64,000 nt of DNA from Archilochus colubris (lineage: Eukaryota; Chordata; Aves; Apodiformes; Trochilidae): positions 9,326,501 through 9,390,500 of the forward strand of contig CM041101.1 in assembly GCA_023079485.1 (NCBI GenBank), given 5' to 3'. Both the position numbers and the translations under genes were made by a program. Shown here in pieces: positions 61,491 to 64,000 of this stretch. The notes beneath the pieces were generated by a model. It had not been told where the DNA came from. It made no database searches and worked only from the letters and a program-made list of their open reading frames with translations. Positions within the stretch are counted from its first letter, which is position 1. Every line of letters begins with the position of its first letter.

Positions 61491-63406
61491 CAAAATGAGA
61501 AGAGGAAAAAAAAATAATTCTATTTTTGGTTTCTAACTATTCTTAGCAGTCTCAGTAGTTACTTCACAGAGGGGGAGGTGGCCCGGCCCATGCCCTCCAT
61601 CTGAGTCACCTGTGGCTGCACAGGGCCTTCTCCTTTCAATTAAAAGCAGAGGGTTTGGGCTCCAGCTTTATCTCCCCCACCAAATGACAAGGCAACCCTG
61701 GTCCTGGGGTGCCCTCTTCTCTTCTGGGCAGAGGGTCCTGTGGGTGGCAACACCCGAAAAATCCCTTCTTGCCACCCTGGAGGGCAGCTGGGCACTGCTG
61801 CTCTTCCCAAAGATGCCTCTGCATTTCCCATGGAGCTGCCCACGCAGACAGAACCAGCTGGAGCACTTGCTTTAAGGCTGCCAAGGACTCAGCATCTCCT
61901 TCCCCCAGCTCACAGGGGTCTTCCCAGACCTCTGCCCTCACCCCAGCATCCCAGTATTGCCCCACTCCCAGGGCTCCATCCCACCAGTCCCACTGAGGGG
62001 CTGTTGAGTTGGAGCAGCAGGAGCTGATGTGCCAGCAGTGGTTCCCTCTTGGGTTTTTGACCTTTTGGAGAGGAATTTCCAGACTGGGGGGAGTGGGCTC
62101 AGTGAAATGTCCCCTCCCTGCCCACCTTCTGCGTACACAGCAGCCCCTGGGCCAGCAGCACCCAAGCCCTTGCCTGGTGCTGGGGTTTTTACTCACCCAG
62201 GAGGTTGCTGGTGTTGATTCAGCAGCTGCTGTGCAAAACACCACAAGGCAGCAATTAGTGGGAGTGCTGGGCTAGACTGGGAGTGGTGGCTGGTAATTAG
62301 GGGGGTAGCAAGAACAGGGCTCCCCCCTCCTCCCCTGAATCTGCCCCCTTTGGGCAGAACTGTGGGGGCCTCTGAGATGCTGAGAGCATCAGCAGCACCT
62401 TGGCTTTTGCACAGTCCTTTCCTTGAACTTTGGTGTGACAGCAGGGAAACAGACAGGTTTTTGGGGATTAGGGGCATGGGTTCAGGAATGTGCCCACACC
62501 CCATGGGATGGGATTCCCTGAGGAGTGCCCGGGGAGAGGTCAGCCAGGGAGCATTTCCCCGTCACCTTCCCCAGAGGCCCACCAAAAAAAAAAAACAGGG
62601 GGGGAAAAAAATCCAGAGCAAGTGGTGAGGGATGTCAGGGAGGGGTTTTTCCCCCTCGACAGGATGGGTTCTGAACACACCATGGGGCGGGGGTGCTCAG
62701 AGCCAAGAACAAGGTGCCTGTGGTCAACCTCGGGCCAAGGGCTTCCCCGCCACTTCTGTGTCATCTGTGCTTTAAAATGACAAAGCATGAGGTCCCCAAG
62801 GTATTTCTTTCTCTTCTTTCTCCCCGTGGGTTTGTAGCTTTTCAAGCAGCTGCTGTGAGGCTGGCAGGGGATGGAGCAATGCCTGCCAGCTCCCACCTCT
62901 TGGAGGGGACGTGACTGTCACCCACTTGTCAGCATCCCACCCAGCAGCTCCGGTCCCCGGCTCCATCCCCTGCACTGAACCAGGCCAGCTCATTGCTAAA
63001 GAAATCCTCAGGATTTCAGGTCATAACTTTCCCTTAGGCTGGCCTGAAGTGGCAAATCCACAGAGGCAGGGAAAGTGTTTTGGCTGTGTTTCTCCAGCAG
63101 CCTGCGTGCCGCCGAAAATATTATTAAACAGCTTCACCCTGCAAAGAATTTGCCAAGAAAACTAGGCAAGAGAAATGAAATATGGAAAGGGTGCCAGTAA
63201 ACACGAGCAGGCTGTTCCTTGCCAGCAGAAGGCTGGCTCAGCCCCACGGGGGGCTTGCAAGGGGGGTGAGCTCTTAGCCAGCCCCTGTGGAGCTGAGTCC
63301 GGAGCCAGAGCAGCCCCTGGCAGCCCCCAGCCCAGCTCCTGCTGGTGGAAAAAAGCCTGGAGAGGGTGAGGGGGCTTTGTGGAAGTGCTGGTGGACATTG
63401 CTCTGG

Positions 63407-63412
63407 AATAAA
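63407..63412 (+). terminator. RXRA: candidate polyadenylation signal AATAAA
   Basis: A canonical hexamer about 2.46 kb after the stop codon, with a T/G-rich downstream element starting about 10 bp later. A second AATAAA at 63590-63595 lacks an equally good downstream element. Confidence 0.5.
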
Positions 63413-63430
63413 CCCCACTGTCCTTTGTTG

Positions 63431-64000
63431 TTGGGTGGAAGCACTTTTTTCCTGCTGGGTGGCATGGAGGGGGGGGTTTGGTGCTGGGTGCTGAGCTGCA
63501 GTGGCTTGTGAGGCTCCCATCCCATCCCCATCTCATCCCATTCCCTCCCAGTTAGCATTTGACCTGAGAAGTTGCCAGGGACAATGAGGAATAAACCAAC
63601 AAGCAGCACAGTGCAAAGGGGAAGGGTGTGCAGACCAGGGGCTCTCAGTTTCCTCTCTGTGCCTCAGTTTCCCTGCATGGTTTCAAATCATGCTCCCTGC
63701 CTGAGGAGAGTTTTGGGGAGAGGTTGAGTGATATCCTGGCCTTTTTCTTTTCAGCAGGTGTCAAGGGAGCCCTCAGATGGCTCTAACTCACCAGGACTCA
63801 ATTGCTTTCAGTAGGACTCTTGTGATTTTTCCCGGTAGCCACACTGGCATTTTAGGTTGCCAGTGGGTCCAGAACACGTGTGACCAATCCCTCCCCCTCA
63901 GACATCACCATCCCAGCTCTCCCCATCCAAAGGAAAAGCTTTTGTGCAGCTGATAACATCTGTCCCAGCAGCCTTAATGCAATGTGCTCCTGTGTGAGTC
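63431..64000. other. 3' flank or distal 3'UTR
   Basis: No gene was recognised. It holds a second AATAAA (63590) and a short MIR-like stretch (63646-63735). In mammals COL5A1 lies downstream of RXRA, but no collagen exon is visible here. Confidence 0.5.
63646..63735 (+). mobile_element. possible MIR SINE fragment
   Basis: CTCTGTGCCTCAGTTTCCCT matches the most conserved part of MIR, and the next 60 bp (CTGCCTGAGGAGAGTTTTGG) loosely follow the expected order. It is short, so the identification is tentative. Confidence 0.4.

Larger units (their letters stand above)
60947..63430 (+). other. RXRA: RXRA 3'UTR (end estimated)
   Basis: Sequence follows the stop codon with no good splice donor in its first hundreds of bases. 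A U-rich stretch lies at 61447-61490, followed by A-rich and complex AT sequence to about 61565. Candidate polyadenylation signals are ATTAAA at 61639 and 63123 and AATAAA at 63407 and 63590. The one at 63407 is followed within about 25 bp by a T/G-rich stretch (TCCTTTGTTGTTGGGTGG), which makes it the best choice. Mammalian RXRA 3'UTRs are several kilobases, so a longer form reaching beyond the window is possible. Confidence 0.6.

Noticed and set aside
62050..62070. TTTTTGACCTTTTGG as a nuclear-receptor response element
   Set aside because: A single half-site of this kind occurs often by chance and lies in the 3'UTR.

Overview
The window is a stretch of an animal nuclear genome, almost certainly a bird's. 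Three things point that way: truncated CR1 LINE copies with the usual ATTCTATGATT-type 3' ends, compact GC-rich introns, and one spliced gene whose exons translate to a retinoid X receptor nearly identical to human RXRA. There is no operon, CRISPR array or other prokaryotic architecture. Most open frames in the window are chance frames in GC-rich non-coding DNA, or artefacts of tandem repeats whose unit length is a multiple of three.

Layout. Bases 1 to 27041 are the 3' part of intron 1 of RXRA on the + strand; the first coding exon (about ten residues in mammals) is upstream and not in the window. Nine coding exons follow: 27042-27307, 31098-31251, 32350-32529, 44318-44487, 49444-49573, 53792-53924, 55011-55102, 56722-56827 and 60799-60946 (stop TAA). 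All junctions are GT-AG and every split codon resolves correctly. They encode 458 complete or joined residues after the split Asp codon: the N-terminal domain (exon 2 and the start of exon 3), the two zinc fingers (exons 3 and 4), the hinge (exon 5) and the ligand-binding domain with its AF-2 helix (exons 6 to 10). The 3'UTR starts at 60947; plausible polyadenylation signals lie at 63407 and 63590, so the end of the window is 3'UTR or just beyond it.

Non-coding content. There are five well-supported CR1 fragments plus two weaker ones, a probable MIR SINE relic and a possible second, several microsatellites, and three minisatellites (20-bp unit in intron 1, 15-bp unit in intron 4, 21-bp unit in intron 9). 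Intron 9 also carries a tandem duplication that copied the 3' end of exon 9 with its splice donor. Several AT-rich blocks dense in homeodomain, forkhead or GATA-like words stand out from the GC-rich background and are candidate conserved enhancers; one GC/CpG-richer block at 14460-15060 looks like a possible internal promoter. These regulatory calls rest on composition and motif appearance only.

I found no undescribed multi-gene system. The most interesting points are the exon 9 partial duplication, a weak exon 8 donor with an in-frame read-through tail, and near-identical inverted CR1 copies around exon 4, whose skipping would keep the reading frame but remove the DNA-binding core.
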